NCBI GenBank assembly: GCA_947496535.1 | Contig: CANMDE010000002.1 | Span: forward strand, 558,001 to 622,000 | Direction: 5' to 3' | Origin: an uncultured Paracoccaceae bacterium | Lineage (GTDB): Bacteria; Pseudomonadota; Alphaproteobacteria; Rhodobacterales; Rhodobacteraceae | DNA: 64,000 nucleotides | In this document: positions 29,919-38,592 of the stretch, piece after piece | How the letters are laid out: each line of letters opens with the position of its first letter | How positions within the stretch are numbered: position 1 is the first letter of the stretch | Made by a program: the position numbers and the translations under genes | Notes under the pieces: model-generated | Seen by the model: the letters and a program-made list of their open reading frames with translations, nothing else | Databases searched by the model: none | Told to the model about the DNA's origin: nothing

Positions 29919-31118
29919 CTACGGTGCGTATTTTTTGAAGAACGCCTGCAATTTGCCAGCCTCGATATCGATGTTGAATTCCGATTCCACGATTTTGCGA
30001 CCTTCTTCGCCCATCTGCTTGCTGCCTTCGGGGTCAGACATCAGGGCGTCCATTCGCTGGATCAGGGTGTTAGTGTCGCTGGGCGGAACCGTGTAGCCGA
30101 CTTTGCCATTCACCACCAATTCCGACACGCCCGCCACTTGCGACGCAATCACCGGAATGCGGCTGGCCATGGCCTCCATATACACAACGGGAACACCTTC
30201 GGCGAAGCTGGGCAGAACGAGCATGTCTGACGCTTCGAGATATTCGGCCACCTCTGTCTGACTGCGAAAGCCCATGAATTCGATCGCATCAGCGATGCCC
30301 AGCGCTTTGGCCTTTGCCTCCAACGCTTTGCGTTCGACGCCGTCGCCGACGATCCGCAAGGTTGCGTCAGGGTGCAGCGGTTTGACCCCGGCAAAGGCAT
30401 CGAGCAAAAGCGGGCCGCCCTTTACCGCATCGAGCCTGCCAACAAACAGCACCCTTTTGCCAAAGGATGTCCGTTCCTTTGTGCCGTAGTTTTCAGGCTG
30501 CACACCACAATGAACGATGTCGATTTTGTCCCAGTGGTCCTGCCCGGAAAACAACATCAGTTGCGAGCGGCAGAAGTGGCTGATCGCCGCGACGAACCGT
30601 GCGTTCTCGACTTTTTCGCGCAGGCTACCGGTATATGGCGTGAAAAACTCGTCCGGTCCGTGCACGGTCATGCTGTAGCCGGGACCGCCCATGATGTGCG
30701 ACAGCATGGCGATGGTGGTGGAGTTGGTCGAGAAATGTGCGTGGAGATGGGTGATACCATCCGCCTCGGCCAATTGGCGCAGGGTGATCGCCTCGACCAG
30801 ATATGCGACGTGCCGGATCAGGCCACCACCCGCATTCCAGATCAGTTTGGCCGTCATTCCCATAGCCTTTAGCAGACGGATTGGGTTGGTGACGATTTCC
30901 TTGCCGACGGATTTGATCAAGCGGGCTTTGGAGCCGCTGAGAATGTATTGTGTGATCGCTTGCTCGTCCAAGTCCTTTTGATCGACAAGCGGCTGATCCC
31001 ATTTGCGGATCGCGTAGCGTTTGATCTCTGTTCCCTGTGCTTCCAGCGCGGCAATTTCACGTCCGATGAACGTCGTGCTGATCAAGGGGTAGGTATTCAT
31101 GACGTAGCCGATGGTCAT
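29919..31118 (-). CDS. Glycosyltransferase family 4
   Basis: GT-B fold retaining glycosyltransferase of 399 residues, cytoplasmic. The N-terminal domain has YVMNTYPLISTTFIGREI and THLHAHFSTNSTTIA; the C-terminal Rossmann domain has VLFVGRLDAVKGG (about residues 224-236) and the E-x7-E nucleotide-sugar motif FAEGVPVVYMEAMA. The pattern is close to WcaL/ExoL-like exopolysaccharide transferases. GGAGAC precedes ATG 31118. It belongs to the same polysaccharide locus; donor and acceptor are unknown. Confidence 0.92.
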   Translation of the reverse strand: MTIGYVMNTYPLISTTFIGREIAALEAQGTEIKRYAIRKWDQPLVDQKDLDEQAITQYILSGSKARLIKSVGKEIVTNPIRLLKAMGMTAKLIWNAGGGLIRHVAYLVEAITLRQLAEADGITHLHAHFSTNSTTIAMLSHIMGGPGYSMTVHGPDEFFTPYTGSLREKVENARFVAAISHFCRSQLMLFSGQDHWDKIDIVHCGVQPENYGTKERTSFGKRVLFVGRLDAVKGGPLLLDAFAGVKPLHPDATLRIVGDGVERKALEAKAKALGIADAIEFMGFRSQTEVAEYLEASDMLVLPSFAEGVPVVYMEAMASRIPVIASQVAGVSELVVNGKVGYTVPPSDTNTLIQRMDALMSDPEGSKQMGEEGRKIVESEFNIDIEAGKLQAFFKKYAP

Positions 31119-31189
31119 GGCTTGTCTCCGCTGTGACGGGTGGGGCGTGATCTGCCCGCGATGATTTGAAAAGTTGAGCGCATCCGGTC

Positions 31190-32044
31190 TTAGCGTCCTC
31201 GTGTCCAGTCAGAGCTGCTTTGCTTCATGCGTACTGATACGTGGACCGCCACATAGACGGCGAAACCAATTGGGCGGGTGAGCGCGAGTTTGATCAGATC
31301 GGATTTGCCTAGTTTATCCTTGCCTTCGTTGGCAATGATTTCAGGGTATCTTTCATGCAGCTCGTGAACGCCTGCATCCTGCCTGCGCCGGACCCGCACC
31401 AGATTGCTGAAACCTTCAACCATGGGCCAGCGATAGGTTGCAGGAACCTCGATCCGTTCATCGGGGCTGAATTGCATCCGAACGTATGTGTCGTCGGAAA
31501 TGATGTCAGGGAATGCGTCCCAGTGTTTTCGTCCGGCGGCGTTCACTGCGAACAACCCGGCCCCGACCGCGCCGCCTTTGACGAAGGGCAGTTGTGTCCA
31601 GATACTGGCGTAGGCTCTTGTCACCCAGGTTTCCGCCTTCGCGACTTCCAATGTGCCGGTACCGTAGAGCGGACGGTCCGCGCTGAGCGCGTCGCGCAAT
31701 TGTCCAAACAATGCGGGGCTGCAAATGACGTCGGCATCGAGATAGATGTGAATTGCGCCACTCGCGGCTGCATCTGCCGCGTTCAACGCGCCGATCTTTC
31801 CGCCATCCGGCAGATCAAGCACGGTGAGTTGCCAGTCGCGTTCTTCATAATCGGCGGATTTCGCACGCGCGGTTGCCACTGTGGTATCTGTGCAGGCGTT
31901 TGCGCTGACGATGACTTCGACAGCTCCGGCAGTCATGTCCTGTGCCAAAACAGCATCGAGACAGGCTGTGATGTAGCCCTCTTCATTGCGCGCTGCGATG
32001 ATAACGCTTAGCGTCCCTGAACTGCCTTCGGGCATCTGCGTCAT
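31190..32044 (-). CDS. Glycosyltransferase family 2
   Basis: A 284-residue GT-A transferase. Motifs: LSVIIAARNEEGYITACLDAVL at the N-terminus, SANACTDTT, the DxD in YLDADVICSP (about residues 138-140), and the late SDDTYVRMQFSPDERI. A short hydrophobic stretch at the C-terminus (GFAVYVAVHVSV) may touch the membrane. ATG 32044 is chosen because it lies 7-8 residues before the conserved first strand and has GAAGG upstream; a longer frame to 32152 adds an unrelated 36 residues. Divergent from the WecG/TagA gene. Confidence 0.86.
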   Translation of the reverse strand: MTQMPEGSSGTLSVIIAARNEEGYITACLDAVLAQDMTAGAVEVIVSANACTDTTVATARAKSADYEERDWQLTVLDLPDGGKIGALNAADAAASGAIHIYLDADVICSPALFGQLRDALSADRPLYGTGTLEVAKAETWVTRAYASIWTQLPFVKGGAVGAGLFAVNAAGRKHWDAFPDIISDDTYVRMQFSPDERIEVPATYRWPMVEGFSNLVRVRRRQDAGVHELHERYPEIIANEGKDKLGKSDLIKLALTRPIGFAVYVAVHVSVRMKQSSSDWTRGR

Positions 32045-32177
32045 TCCAAATTTACCTTCGGCCAATACTGCCGCATAAAGATATTCATAAAAACCAAGTT
32101 GGCAGTGTTGGACAGTATTTGCGTCGTCTGCCATTGAATGTGCGACCTTCAAAACACAGACAGGGGCAGGTTACAAC

Positions 32178-32960
32178 GTGAGCCAGATTGATGATCAAGA
32201 AACGGCCACCTTCGATGAATTGGGGTTGGTCAATTTTCCGACCCAAGAGGGTTTGCTGGCCGATCTTTCGGTCAAGATGACCGCCAAGCAGGGCTTTTCC
32301 ATTGCGACGCTGAACCTCGATCATATCGTCAAAATGCGCAGCAATGCGACGTTCAAGTCCGCCTATGTCGCGCATACCCATGTTGTTGCGGATGGAAACC
32401 CCATCGTCTGGGCCAGCGGCTTTGGCGGGCGGCAGATTGAGTTGGTACCCGGATCAGAGTTGATCAAGCCTTTGGCCAAGCTCGCCGCGAGCCTTGATGT
32501 ACCGATTGCGATGCTGGGCGCGCGGCAGGATACGCTTGATGCCGCGGCTGAACGTCTGGAGGCTGAGTTTCCCGGTCTGCGCGTTGTCGCCAAAATCGCG
32601 CCGCCATACGGATATGACCCAACGGGCGAGGACGCCAAACGGGATCTGGAGGCTGTCGCCGCCTCGGGCGCTGGTCTTTGCTTTCTGGCGCTGGGCGCAC
32701 CGAAGCAGGAGGTTCTGGCTATTCAAGCCGCGACCCATGCGCCGCAATGTGGTTTTGTGTCGATTGGCGCCGGACTTGATTTTATCGCAGGTCATCAAAA
32801 GCGCGCGCCCGAATGGGTACAGAAAATCGCGATGGAATGGCTGTGGCGCATGTTGAGTAATCCGCGCAGATTGGCGCAGCGATACTTGCAATGCCTGCTG
32901 ATCCTGCCGGGATTGATGATGCGTGCGCGACAACAGCGCAAGGCCGTGTCAGGGCTTTAG
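32178..32960 (+). CDS. WecG/TagA/CpsF-family glycosyltransferase
   Basis: A 260-residue GT26 transferase of the WecG/TagA/CpsF family, which adds the second sugar (ManNAcA or ManNAc in studied members) to an undecaprenyl-linked GlcNAc-type primer. Motifs: ATLNLDHIVKMR, VVADGNPIVWASGFGG (with the conserved aspartate), FLALGAPKQEV and SIGAGLDFIAGHQKRAPEW. The start is GTG 32178. Its 3' end overlaps the convergent fused transferase gene by 12 bases. Presence of this family indicates a lipid-linked glycan built on an undecaprenyl carrier. Confidence 0.93.
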   Translation: MSQIDDQETATFDELGLVNFPTQEGLLADLSVKMTAKQGFSIATLNLDHIVKMRSNATFKSAYVAHTHVVADGNPIVWASGFGGRQIELVPGSELIKPLAKLAASLDVPIAMLGARQDTLDAAAERLEAEFPGLRVVAKIAPPYGYDPTGEDAKRDLEAVAASGAGLCFLALGAPKQEVLAIQAATHAPQCGFVSIGAGLDFIAGHQKRAPEWVQKIAMEWLWRMLSNPRRLAQRYLQCLLILPGLMMRARQQRKAVSGL

Positions 32961-34829
32961 CCGTTCAACTGCGATGTAGGGTGGATTGAGCGACTGAATA
33001 CGGTGCGATTGTGCGCGGTCGTCATTGCCCAGATATTCATGCACCGCTGCGATCATATCCCTGCTGCTGTCGCGCTGGTGCCAATAGGTGTTGGTCAGGA
33101 TCGTACCGCCCGGTCTGACCTTCTGGTCAAGCATCAGCAGAAGATCTTTTACCGGTCGGCTGCGGCGACCGCCATTGAGAAAGGCAACGTCAAAAAAGCC
33201 GTCTTCGAACAGTTTCAGAACGGAGAGCGGTGGCGCCCTGAAGATACGCAAACGGCCCTTTTTGATCTGGTCCTGAAATCGCATGATGGTGCGGAAGAAC
33301 TTTGCATCCTGTTCTTTGCGTTTTTCATCGATATTCTGGTCAGGCACGACCAGCTCTGCTTCGCGCATGCCCCACGGCTCGATCACAAATAGCGTTTCAA
33401 GATCAGGCAATGACAGCAAATCATCGATGATCTGCTCATCTCTTCCGCCGATCAAAAGCCATGTGCGCTTGGATCGCGCTGCAAAAGTTTTCAGGAAAGT
33501 GACGCGCTTGCGGCTTTGGCGTTCCTGTCGGGGCGTGGGTGGTTTTCTGGGTGTATTGAGAACAGCGGTCAGTTCTTTTGGCAAAGGTGGCAGGGTGCTG
33601 AACCTTGTTTCAGCTTTCGCGGCAAATCTGTTGAGCACCCGCTGAACCGTCTGCTTGTCGGTAGATGTTTCAAGCGCATCGCAATTCGCGAACCAAGGCA
33701 GGTTCCGCACCAAGAGCCGTTTTCGCATTTCCTGATAGCGAATGATCTGCATGGACTTGATGAAGGTTTCCGGTTTGAACTGCTCGGCTGTGTAAATTGC
33801 CCTGTCGTCGCAGATCGAAACATCTTTCATCAGGGTGATTTCGTCATGACGATAATCGGCGTATTGGCTGATGAATGATTTTGCCCGTTCCGTTTCACGC
33901 AAAGCTGCAATGCGCTGCTTATGAAACGCGACGGCCCCTTTATGCAGATCGGTCAGGGCCGTATCCTCAAGCAGTTTTTCATAAAAAACACGCGCCCGGG
34001 GGATTTTCGCCCGGATTGATTGATCTTCCACCGCATTCCAGCAATGCAGCCGCCAATAGGCCTGACCTGTCTCTTCCATCTTTTGATGAAACGACGTGGT
34101 GTTTACGTCGCCGCGCATCCGCTTCATCAGATAGGAATCTATGCTGCGGACGGCGTAGTGGTTCATCCGCGCTATGGCGTCCCCATAGCCAACGCCGGTA
34201 AGCGAAAAGGTCCAGTCCTGCCTGTCGTAGCCGGGCATCTTCTGACCGCTGCCATCAACCCAGTAGAGTTCTTTTTCGCGTTTGGGATACGGACGTTTCG
34301 GACGATGCGTCGAAGCGATCCGGTAAACCCCGTTGTTTCGAAAGAGGGTTTTCAGCGCCCGGTTTTGTTGCGGCAAGACCTGCAATGCCGGTGCTGCCAT
34401 CGTGAACTGATCGGTCACGAACTTGTCTTCAAAATCAACTACGCCGTTGTGCCCGAAGAGCCGCCAGATGAACGCAAAGACATTGGCCTTCGGCGACGCA
34501 TCAAACAACGCATCCAAGGTGTGATCGCCAACCTTGATGTCCAGAAACTCATCCGCGTCGCAAACCATGACCCACTCGGCCTGTTCGTACTTTGGGTGGG
34601 CCATGGCCTTTTCATAGGCGGCTGCCTGCGGGCCAATTTCCCATGGGCCGGGATTGTCGATATGCGTCGCTATTCCCAGATCCTGCAATCGGGAGATAAT
34701 CTTGTCGGTTCCATCCGAGCAATCATTTGTGCTGATGATGAAATGATCAAAGCCGATGGATTGGTAATACGCGATCCATTCGAGGATGAATGGCCCTTCA
34801 TCCTTCATTGTCGATATAATCAGATGCAT
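32949..34829 (-). CDS. Glycosyltransferase (GT2_4 type) fused to a methyltransferase-like domain
   Basis: A 626-residue two-part protein. Residues 1-260 are a GT2_4-type transferase: MHLIISTMKDEGPFILEWIAYY, STNDCSDGT, the metal motif VCDADEFLDIK and NHYAVRSIDSYLMKR. A helical linker leads to a C-terminal Rossmann-like domain (about 460-620) with LLIGGRDEQIIDDLL, an acidic LFVIEPW and VRPGGTILTNTYW, resembling a class I methyltransferase whose first glycine motif is reduced. Its N-terminal half is paralogous to the gene at 37.5-38.5 kb. It may couple sugar transfer to a modification step; whether the second domain still binds SAM is doubtful. Confidence 0.84.
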   Translation of the reverse strand: MHLIISTMKDEGPFILEWIAYYQSIGFDHFIISTNDCSDGTDKIISRLQDLGIATHIDNPGPWEIGPQAAAYEKAMAHPKYEQAEWVMVCDADEFLDIKVGDHTLDALFDASPKANVFAFIWRLFGHNGVVDFEDKFVTDQFTMAAPALQVLPQQNRALKTLFRNNGVYRIASTHRPKRPYPKREKELYWVDGSGQKMPGYDRQDWTFSLTGVGYGDAIARMNHYAVRSIDSYLMKRMRGDVNTTSFHQKMEETGQAYWRLHCWNAVEDQSIRAKIPRARVFYEKLLEDTALTDLHKGAVAFHKQRIAALRETERAKSFISQYADYRHDEITLMKDVSICDDRAIYTAEQFKPETFIKSMQIIRYQEMRKRLLVRNLPWFANCDALETSTDKQTVQRVLNRFAAKAETRFSTLPPLPKELTAVLNTPRKPPTPRQERQSRKRVTFLKTFAARSKRTWLLIGGRDEQIIDDLLSLPDLETLFVIEPWGMREAELVVPDQNIDEKRKEQDAKFFRTIMRFQDQIKKGRLRIFRAPPLSVLKLFEDGFFDVAFLNGGRRSRPVKDLLLMLDQKVRPGGTILTNTYWHQRDSSRDMIAAVHEYLGNDDRAQSHRIQSLNPPYIAVERLKP

Positions 34830-34858
34830 CGTACGATCCCGGTCACGCGCTGGCTGTT

Positions 34859-35521
34859 TCAGCCAGCGTTGGCATCGACACCATCCAGCACTTCAATCGC
34901 AATCTGAGCACCAACAATTGTGCGGATACGCAAATCGCGCGGGTGCTGCCCAAGGAATTCGTTAATCGCCCGGATCACACCATCGCCCCACCAGCCCCGC
35001 CTGTGATAGTCGTCAAAGGCCATAATGCCGCCTTTCTTCATCTTGGGGAAAAGGGCGGCGAGGTCGCTTTTGACCCCTTCGTAGGAATGGTCGCCATCCA
35101 CATAGGCAAAGGAAATGCTTTCGTCGTCGAATGTTGCCAATGCCGGCACAGAGAAATCACGGATCAGAGCGATCTCGTCTGCCGCAATTTCATCAGCGAA
35201 TTTAGCCGACACCTTGTCAAAGATCTTGTCCATTTTTGTTTTGCCCGTCCGCCCGACAAACGCCTCTGTATGGCTATCGTCGTCAATATGCGCCCACGGG
35301 TCGATCAGCACGAGCTTGTCAGGTTCGATCAATCGCATGATCTGCGGTGAAAACTCGCCCTGCCAGACACCGATTTCAACAGCGAGACCGCCGCTGGGGA
35401 GTTTTTGCAGAAACTTGCGTCGAACGACATCTTTGGACACGCGGCGCTTTTTCTTTTGCGCGGGTGTTTTCTTTTCAGCGGACGATGCGCCCGCATTGGT
35501 GTCCTTTGCCTTGTTGGCCAC
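34859..35521 (-). CDS. Class I SAM-dependent methyltransferase (Methyltransf_24 type)
   Basis: A 220-residue soluble protein. A lysine-rich, low-complexity N-terminus (about residues 1-30) precedes the fold, which shows motif I LAVEIGVWQGEFS, LVLIDPW, and the typical FAYVDGDHSYEGVKSDL with GGIMAFDDYH. This subfamily commonly methylates sugar moieties of surface glycans, and the location in the cluster supports that. GTG 35521 is the start, with GAGGA ahead. It lies 37 bases downstream of the TupA fusion gene and 29 bases before the next gene on the same strand. Confidence 0.88.
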   Translation of the reverse strand: MANKAKDTNAGASSAEKKTPAQKKKRRVSKDVVRRKFLQKLPSGGLAVEIGVWQGEFSPQIMRLIEPDKLVLIDPWAHIDDDSHTEAFVGRTGKTKMDKIFDKVSAKFADEIAADEIALIRDFSVPALATFDDESISFAYVDGDHSYEGVKSDLAALFPKMKKGGIMAFDDYHRRGWWGDGVIRAINEFLGQHPRDLRIRTIVGAQIAIEVLDGVDANAG

Positions 35522-35558
35522 GCCCTGTCCTCACTTCTTTGATATTTGGTGGACCCTA

Positions 35559-37475
35559 TCACTGACCGGCTTGCTTTGGAAACAAGCGTGTGCCGGTCCA
35601 GGCTGCGCCCAGATCAGTATCCAGTTTCGGAGTCCGCATTTTTCGTTTGCCGCCAAACGGGCACAAGGTGATTTCGCCCAACATGATCCGACCATCGATA
35701 TTGTAGAGATCAACGCGCGCGAATTCGAGATCACGTGCTATTCCCTCGGCCAGCTTGACCATGTTTGCGAAGTTTTTGGGCTTTTTCTCTGGTTGGTCGG
35801 AGGTTTTGTAATACAGCTCTTCCGGTATGAATTTGAAGTTTCGATCATAAATCAACTGAACATGCCCAGATGACCGGTCGCGGTCGACTTGTACAAGCTG
35901 GACCCGCCCGGCGACGGTCCAGAATTTCCAGTCTGTGATATCGGCATCAACTGCACCGAGGTTTTCCTCGATAAAATACTGTCGTTTGATGTCAGCGTAC
36001 CACCATTCCGCCGCCCAAAAACCGTGAAAGCCCTGCTCTGCCCAATTGGACAATGTTTCCTGATGCGTCGCCCTTTCATCATCCGACAACGGGAAACTGA
36101 TGCGGCGGTTATTCCCCTGACCAAAGTTACCTTTGAGCCAATAGTCACCCGGTGGTATATCGTCATTCGCCGGAAGCTCCGGTTTGCTGGATTGCCAGAA
36201 GCGTTTGACCGGGGTCAGGTGCTTGGCGACATCTGACGGAACGGCCTGTTCCGCCAGAAGTTTGTCAGCGTGAGCCTTGTTCGGAATTGCGCCAAACATC
36301 TTCATCACCAGCAGTTTTTCCGTGACGGTTTGTGGGTTCAGCAAATCCGGTAGTGTGCGATGGTTATAGGTATAGCGGTGAACCGACCTTGCGAGCGCAA
36401 AGACCCGGGCCGCTTCAGTATCGTAATGGTCATAACCTCTCCAAGTATCCTGCGGCGGTGGATCATGAACGCCATAAACACCCTGCGCGCGAACCGTGGC
36501 CAGCGTCGTTTCCGCCACAGCCATGTAAGGGTCCATGTTTCGCAAAACCCTTGTGGAGATAGGGATTGGTGTGGCCGCCTGAACAGCCTCGTTGGGTGTC
36601 TGTCGCTGCGGAAGGTCAGAAGGAAATATAATGGGTTCCTTCGCCTGCTTCGACTTTCGGATGATCGGTGCCCTTTGCGGGTCAATCCCAAGCACACGCA
36701 GCTTGCGATCAAGCAAGCTGTGTCTTGCAAAGCCGCGATTGTCGACCCACCAGCGAAACCTTCGCGCCCAAAGATGGACGCCACGGGTGGTCTCATCAAA
36801 ATAGGTTTCGCGCAGGTTGCGGGCATGAAGGTCGCTGATCTCACCAGCATGCTTAAACGGAACAGGATAAAAGGTCTTCAGCGGCGCGGCATGAGATATT
36901 TCGCCGCTTTGCTCCATGAACCAGGTGAAGACCTGCGGCCCGTAGGCTGCATGTCCCTGTTCTGAAACGTGCTTGTGCTTGCCTTCTTTCTTCAAGGCCT
37001 CCAGCGCTGCGCGTTCCCCGGCGGGCAGGTATGGCGCGATCGGGTATTCATCCTTTGCATGATCGAGATATGCTGCCAGTCCGGGGCTGTCCTTGGGTAT
37101 TCGCATGACGGCGTTGCACAATCTGTCATGTCTGAAATAGCCAAAGATGTGTGATTGCCCGGTATCAAATGGTTTCAAGCACAGCATATCCGTATCCGCC
37201 CAGATCAGATCGGTCTGCTGCATCATATGCAGCCGGAAAATGTCAGACTGGGCAACGGGTGTGTTGAACTGCTTGTTGTATATGATCTTGGCTGGATCGT
37301 GGATTTCGCGGGCGTTGACCACTTCGATCCCATCGGGGACGTTGGTTACTTCACCATAGTGAAAAAGGGTGACCCCATGCCCCGCAGCCTGAAGGGATAA
37401 AAGGCAAACCTGCTCAAGAAAGCTGAGCGGTCCTTCGACCCACAGCGTACCGATTGATCGCATTTTATCAGACAT
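35559..37475 (-). CDS. Glycosyltransferase fused to TupA-like ATP-grasp domain
   Basis: A 638-residue fusion. The N-terminal part (about 1-260) resembles sugar-transferases with a DxD motif (WADTDMLCLKPFD, about residues 93-105; also VAQSDIFRLHMM), as in GT32-type capsular enzymes. After a linker, residues about 340-630 match TupA-like ATP-grasp proteins of teichuronopeptide synthesis: YWLKGNFGQGNN, WWYADIKRQYFIEE, LVQVDRDRSSGHVQLIYDRNF and the metal-binding RVDLYNIDGRIMLGEITLCP. The gene overlaps the following glycosyltransferase by eight bases. It could transfer a sugar and then amidate or ligate an amino acid to the glycan; that coupling is inference. Confidence 0.84.
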   Translation of the reverse strand: MSDKMRSIGTLWVEGPLSFLEQVCLLSLQAAGHGVTLFHYGEVTNVPDGIEVVNAREIHDPAKIIYNKQFNTPVAQSDIFRLHMMQQTDLIWADTDMLCLKPFDTGQSHIFGYFRHDRLCNAVMRIPKDSPGLAAYLDHAKDEYPIAPYLPAGERAALEALKKEGKHKHVSEQGHAAYGPQVFTWFMEQSGEISHAAPLKTFYPVPFKHAGEISDLHARNLRETYFDETTRGVHLWARRFRWWVDNRGFARHSLLDRKLRVLGIDPQRAPIIRKSKQAKEPIIFPSDLPQRQTPNEAVQAATPIPISTRVLRNMDPYMAVAETTLATVRAQGVYGVHDPPPQDTWRGYDHYDTEAARVFALARSVHRYTYNHRTLPDLLNPQTVTEKLLVMKMFGAIPNKAHADKLLAEQAVPSDVAKHLTPVKRFWQSSKPELPANDDIPPGDYWLKGNFGQGNNRRISFPLSDDERATHQETLSNWAEQGFHGFWAAEWWYADIKRQYFIEENLGAVDADITDWKFWTVAGRVQLVQVDRDRSSGHVQLIYDRNFKFIPEELYYKTSDQPEKKPKNFANMVKLAEGIARDLEFARVDLYNIDGRIMLGEITLCPFGGKRKMRTPKLDTDLGAAWTGTRLFPKQAGQ

Positions 37476-38505
37476 CGGCGTTGTCTTCGGTTGGTATGCG
37501 GGATGGGCGAATACCGCGATCCTTGGCGGGGCAGATCACCGGATCGGAGTGTTTGATCTTGTCGTAAAGCTCGACATAAATCGGGTCCTGCATCAGCTCT
37601 TGCAGTTTGTTCTTGTGCCAGCGAAAGGCAGACCTGTGCAGCCTCGCCAAGGTCGGGTCCGCTTTGAACTCTTCCAGTTTTGCGTTCAACGCATCGGCGT
37701 AACGCGAAATGCTGGTGTCGGTTGTTCCGCCGCGGTTCCATCTGTCCCAATAGCCGGTATCGAGTGTGTGTGTCGCGTGATTAGCCCGTCCACGGTATCG
37801 TTTGAGAAGATACGCCTGAGCCGATCTGACGGCGTAGTGGTTGATCTGTGCAACGTCATGCCCAAATGGCGGCGGAACGTGGTTGCCGAACTGCTGATTT
37901 GTTTTCTGCTGCCCGCCGGGTAGCGTCCAAATCACATCATTCTCGAGTTCATCCTTTACGTGCGGATTGTGCAGGCCGACACGTTTGTAGACGTCTTTGT
38001 TCCGAAAGATCGATTTCACAAAGCGCCGTCCGGCGCCGCCGTCTTCGTAGGGAAGTTCTGCATCCGTGAACTGCTCGGTGATCGGCATGTCCCGTAAAAC
38101 CGCCCGTTTGTTGTAGGAAAACACGCGCCACGGCAGCAGGATCACATCGATCTCATCCCCGCCACTGGCTTCGATCAGATCATCGACTTTGTGATTACCA
38201 ACATGAATGTTGAGAAACTCATCAGCATCAGTGACGTAGAGCCATTCCGCCTGCTGGACGACATCGAGTCTTCGGGCGCGGCGAAGCGCGGTGCGGTGAA
38301 CCCCGCCCGGACCCGGATTGTTGCGCTGAAAAGTTACATGTCCCAGCTCTTGCAGGCGGGTCAGGATCTTGTTTGTTCCATCCGAGCAGTCGTTTGTCAG
38401 CACAACGATATGGTCGAAACCGACGACCAGATGGTGGGCCACCCACTCCAGAATATAGGGGGCCTCATTCTTCATTGTGGTAATGATGACTTTGTCGTGG
38501 GGCAC
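37468..38505 (-). CDS. Glycosyltransferase, GT2_4 type
   Basis: A 345-residue transferase paralogous to the N-terminal half of the fused enzyme at 32.9-34.8 kb: ITTMKNEAPYILEWVAHH, LTNDCSDGTNKIL, the metal site VTDADEFLNIH and NHYAVRSAQAYLLKR line up. There is no added C-terminal domain. The start is GTG 38505, immediately following the right arm of an 9-base-pair inverted repeat, with no strong ribosome site; an ATG ten codons downstream is an alternative. Its stop overlaps the GT-TupA gene by eight bases, so both are co-translated. Confidence 0.86.
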   Translation of the reverse strand: MPHDKVIITTMKNEAPYILEWVAHHLVVGFDHIVVLTNDCSDGTNKILTRLQELGHVTFQRNNPGPGGVHRTALRRARRLDVVQQAEWLYVTDADEFLNIHVGNHKVDDLIEASGGDEIDVILLPWRVFSYNKRAVLRDMPITEQFTDAELPYEDGGAGRRFVKSIFRNKDVYKRVGLHNPHVKDELENDVIWTLPGGQQKTNQQFGNHVPPPFGHDVAQINHYAVRSAQAYLLKRYRGRANHATHTLDTGYWDRWNRGGTTDTSISRYADALNAKLEEFKADPTLARLHRSAFRWHKNKLQELMQDPIYVELYDKIKHSDPVICPAKDRGIRPSRIPTEDNADV

Positions 38506-38541
38506 GGTTGCGGCGCCTGTCGTTGTGAGTTGGCCGCAACC
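38506..38541 (-). repeat. Inverted repeat directly ahead of a GTG start
   Basis: GGTTGCGGC at 38506-38514 and GCCGCAACC at 38533-38541 form a perfect nine-base-pair stem with an 18-base loop. On the minus strand the second arm ends right at the GTG (38505) of the glycosyltransferase, between it and rfbA upstream. It may be an attenuator, mRNA-stability hairpin or operator; no T-run follows the stem, so it is not a standard terminator. Confidence 0.6.
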
Positions 38542-38592
38542 TTTATCTGATCAGCGCAGACGCATCCAGTATTGTTTGCCCGGTAGTCGCAT

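Noticed and set aside
29912..29940. Possible terminator between the two convergent glycosyltransferases (GTAGCC-GGCTAC with T-run)
   Set aside because: The palindrome has a one-base loop and a gap before the T-run, so it is not a stable terminator hairpin.
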